Virus record (IMG/VR): IMGVR_UViG_3300042469_001036
Span: 1-30,224 of that record
DNA: 30,224 nucleotides
Source: a virus
Reading direction: 5' to 3' (one strand)
This document shows positions 29,666 through 30,224 of this stretch, in pieces (the stretch's first letter is position 1; each line of letters begins with the position of its first letter). A model generated the notes under the pieces. The model worked only from the letters and a program-made list of their open reading frames with translations, was not told the DNA's origin and searched no databases. The translations under genes and the position numbers were made by a program.

Positions 29666-30224
29666 ATGAGTGAAGCGAATTTAATGAAAGATGAGATTGA
29701 TGAATTGCTCAAGACCAATAATATCAATCAAAGACATAGTTATTTCCAATTGAAATATTTTCTTATTGGAAAAGAGCCTACTCTTCAATCAAAAATGTGG
29801 CAATGTTTGCGTGAACTGAAGACAAGAAGCGAAAGTTTAAAAAATATTGTTCTCGAAAACGATGATTTAAAAGATAAGATTGAAATACTAGATATTAGTG
29901 TTAAGAGAATTTTATATGATATGAAAAATCATAAAATTTCTGATGAATTTTTGGCAGAACTATTTCTAAAAGAAAGTGAAATAAAAGTCCGCCAAGCAGA
30001 GCGTCAAAAGAATTCTTTAGAAATAAGCATTAAAGAACTAGCAGAAAGGGAACGTGGCATAAAAGAAGAATGTAAATTTTTCTTTGAAGTTTTTAAAAAT
30101 CTGGAAAAAATAGAACCTATAAAACATTTTGATGATCTAGAATCACAAAAAGAATATTGGCATGAGAAATTAAGTCAAAAAATTAATCTTAAAATTCTAA
30201 CTCAAGGTTCAATTGATTCGGAAA
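29666..30224 (+). CDS. Coiled-coil protein, truncated by the window end
   Basis: An open frame runs from ATG 29666 to the end of the window (186 codons so far) with no stop. The protein is strongly helical and charged. MWQCLRELKTRSESLKNIVLENDDLKDKIEIL and a long segment full of Lys, Glu and Leu suggest one or two coiled coils from about residue 45 to 135, followed by a further helix. There are no enzymatic motifs in the visible part. A GGAG SD at 29656-29659 supports the start, and it follows the glycosyltransferase gene by 12 bases. I do not recognise the family. Similar short coiled-coil proteins sit near tail genes in large phages, but the role is unknown. Confidence 0.6.
   Translation, partial: MSEANLMKDEIDELLKTNNINQRHSYFQLKYFLIGKEPTLQSKMWQCLRELKTRSESLKNIVLENDDLKDKIEILDISVKRILYDMKNHKISDEFLAELFLKESEIKVRQAERQKNSLEISIKELAERERGIKEECKFFFEVFKNLEKIEPIKHFDDLESQKEYWHEKLSQKINLKILTQGSIDSE

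Noticed and set aside
1-30224. tRNA genes, CRISPR arrays, insertion sequences
   Set aside because: No cloverleaf-like stretch fits the short gaps, the only short-period repeats are coding, and no transposase or terminal inverted repeats are seen.

Overview
The window reads as part of an AT-rich, very large myovirus (jumbo or huge phage with a contractile tail). No chromosomal housekeeping genes, rRNA or tRNA are visible. Genes are tightly packed, usually with a good Shine-Dalgarno (SD) sequence. The rightward genes follow the order of a T4-type tail: tape measure, tube-initiator-like protein, gp53/LysM-like protein, gp27-like hub, gp5-like spike, gp25, gp6 (baseplate J), gp7/gpI-like wedge, then further tail proteins.

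Layout. Positions 44-430 (+) encode a SpeD-like pyruvoyl decarboxylase. Positions 423-4075 form a leftward cassette: a glycosyltransferase-like protein, a SprT-like zinc peptidase, a HAD phosphatase of the RNA-repair 'SAK' type, a tRNA nucleotidyltransferase/poly(A) polymerase homologue with altered motifs, and a coiled-coil membrane protein. From 4117 everything runs rightward. First come three unrecognised proteins and a YqaE/Pmp3 membrane peptide, closed by a strong intrinsic terminator at 6734-6764. A small structural-looking gene follows, then a short regulatory gap with two TATAAATA boxes and a hairpin.

The tail block begins with a 3,091-residue tape measure (7362-16637). It carries a 22-residue polyglycine tract and a long array of roughly 80-residue repeats. 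The baseplate genes follow at 16659-26997, and two more probable tail proteins run to 28330. The right end holds a T4 Pnk-like P-loop kinase, a GT2-like glycosyltransferase whose ribosome-binding site lies in a long hairpin, and a truncated coiled-coil gene running off the window.

How the parts may work together. The tail genes build a contractile tail that could be about 0.45 micrometres long if the usual tape-measure rule holds. The non-structural genes suggest polyamine synthesis, RNA-end repair (kinase, HAD phosphatase and CCA-type nucleotidyltransferase) and envelope or virion modification. The most interesting points are the unusual active sites of the SpeD and nucleotidyltransferase homologues, the possible split RNA-healing set, the phage-borne Pmp3 peptide, the tape-measure repeat array, and the RBS-masking hairpin before an apparent ATT start. 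No stretch longer than 300 bases lacks a gene.
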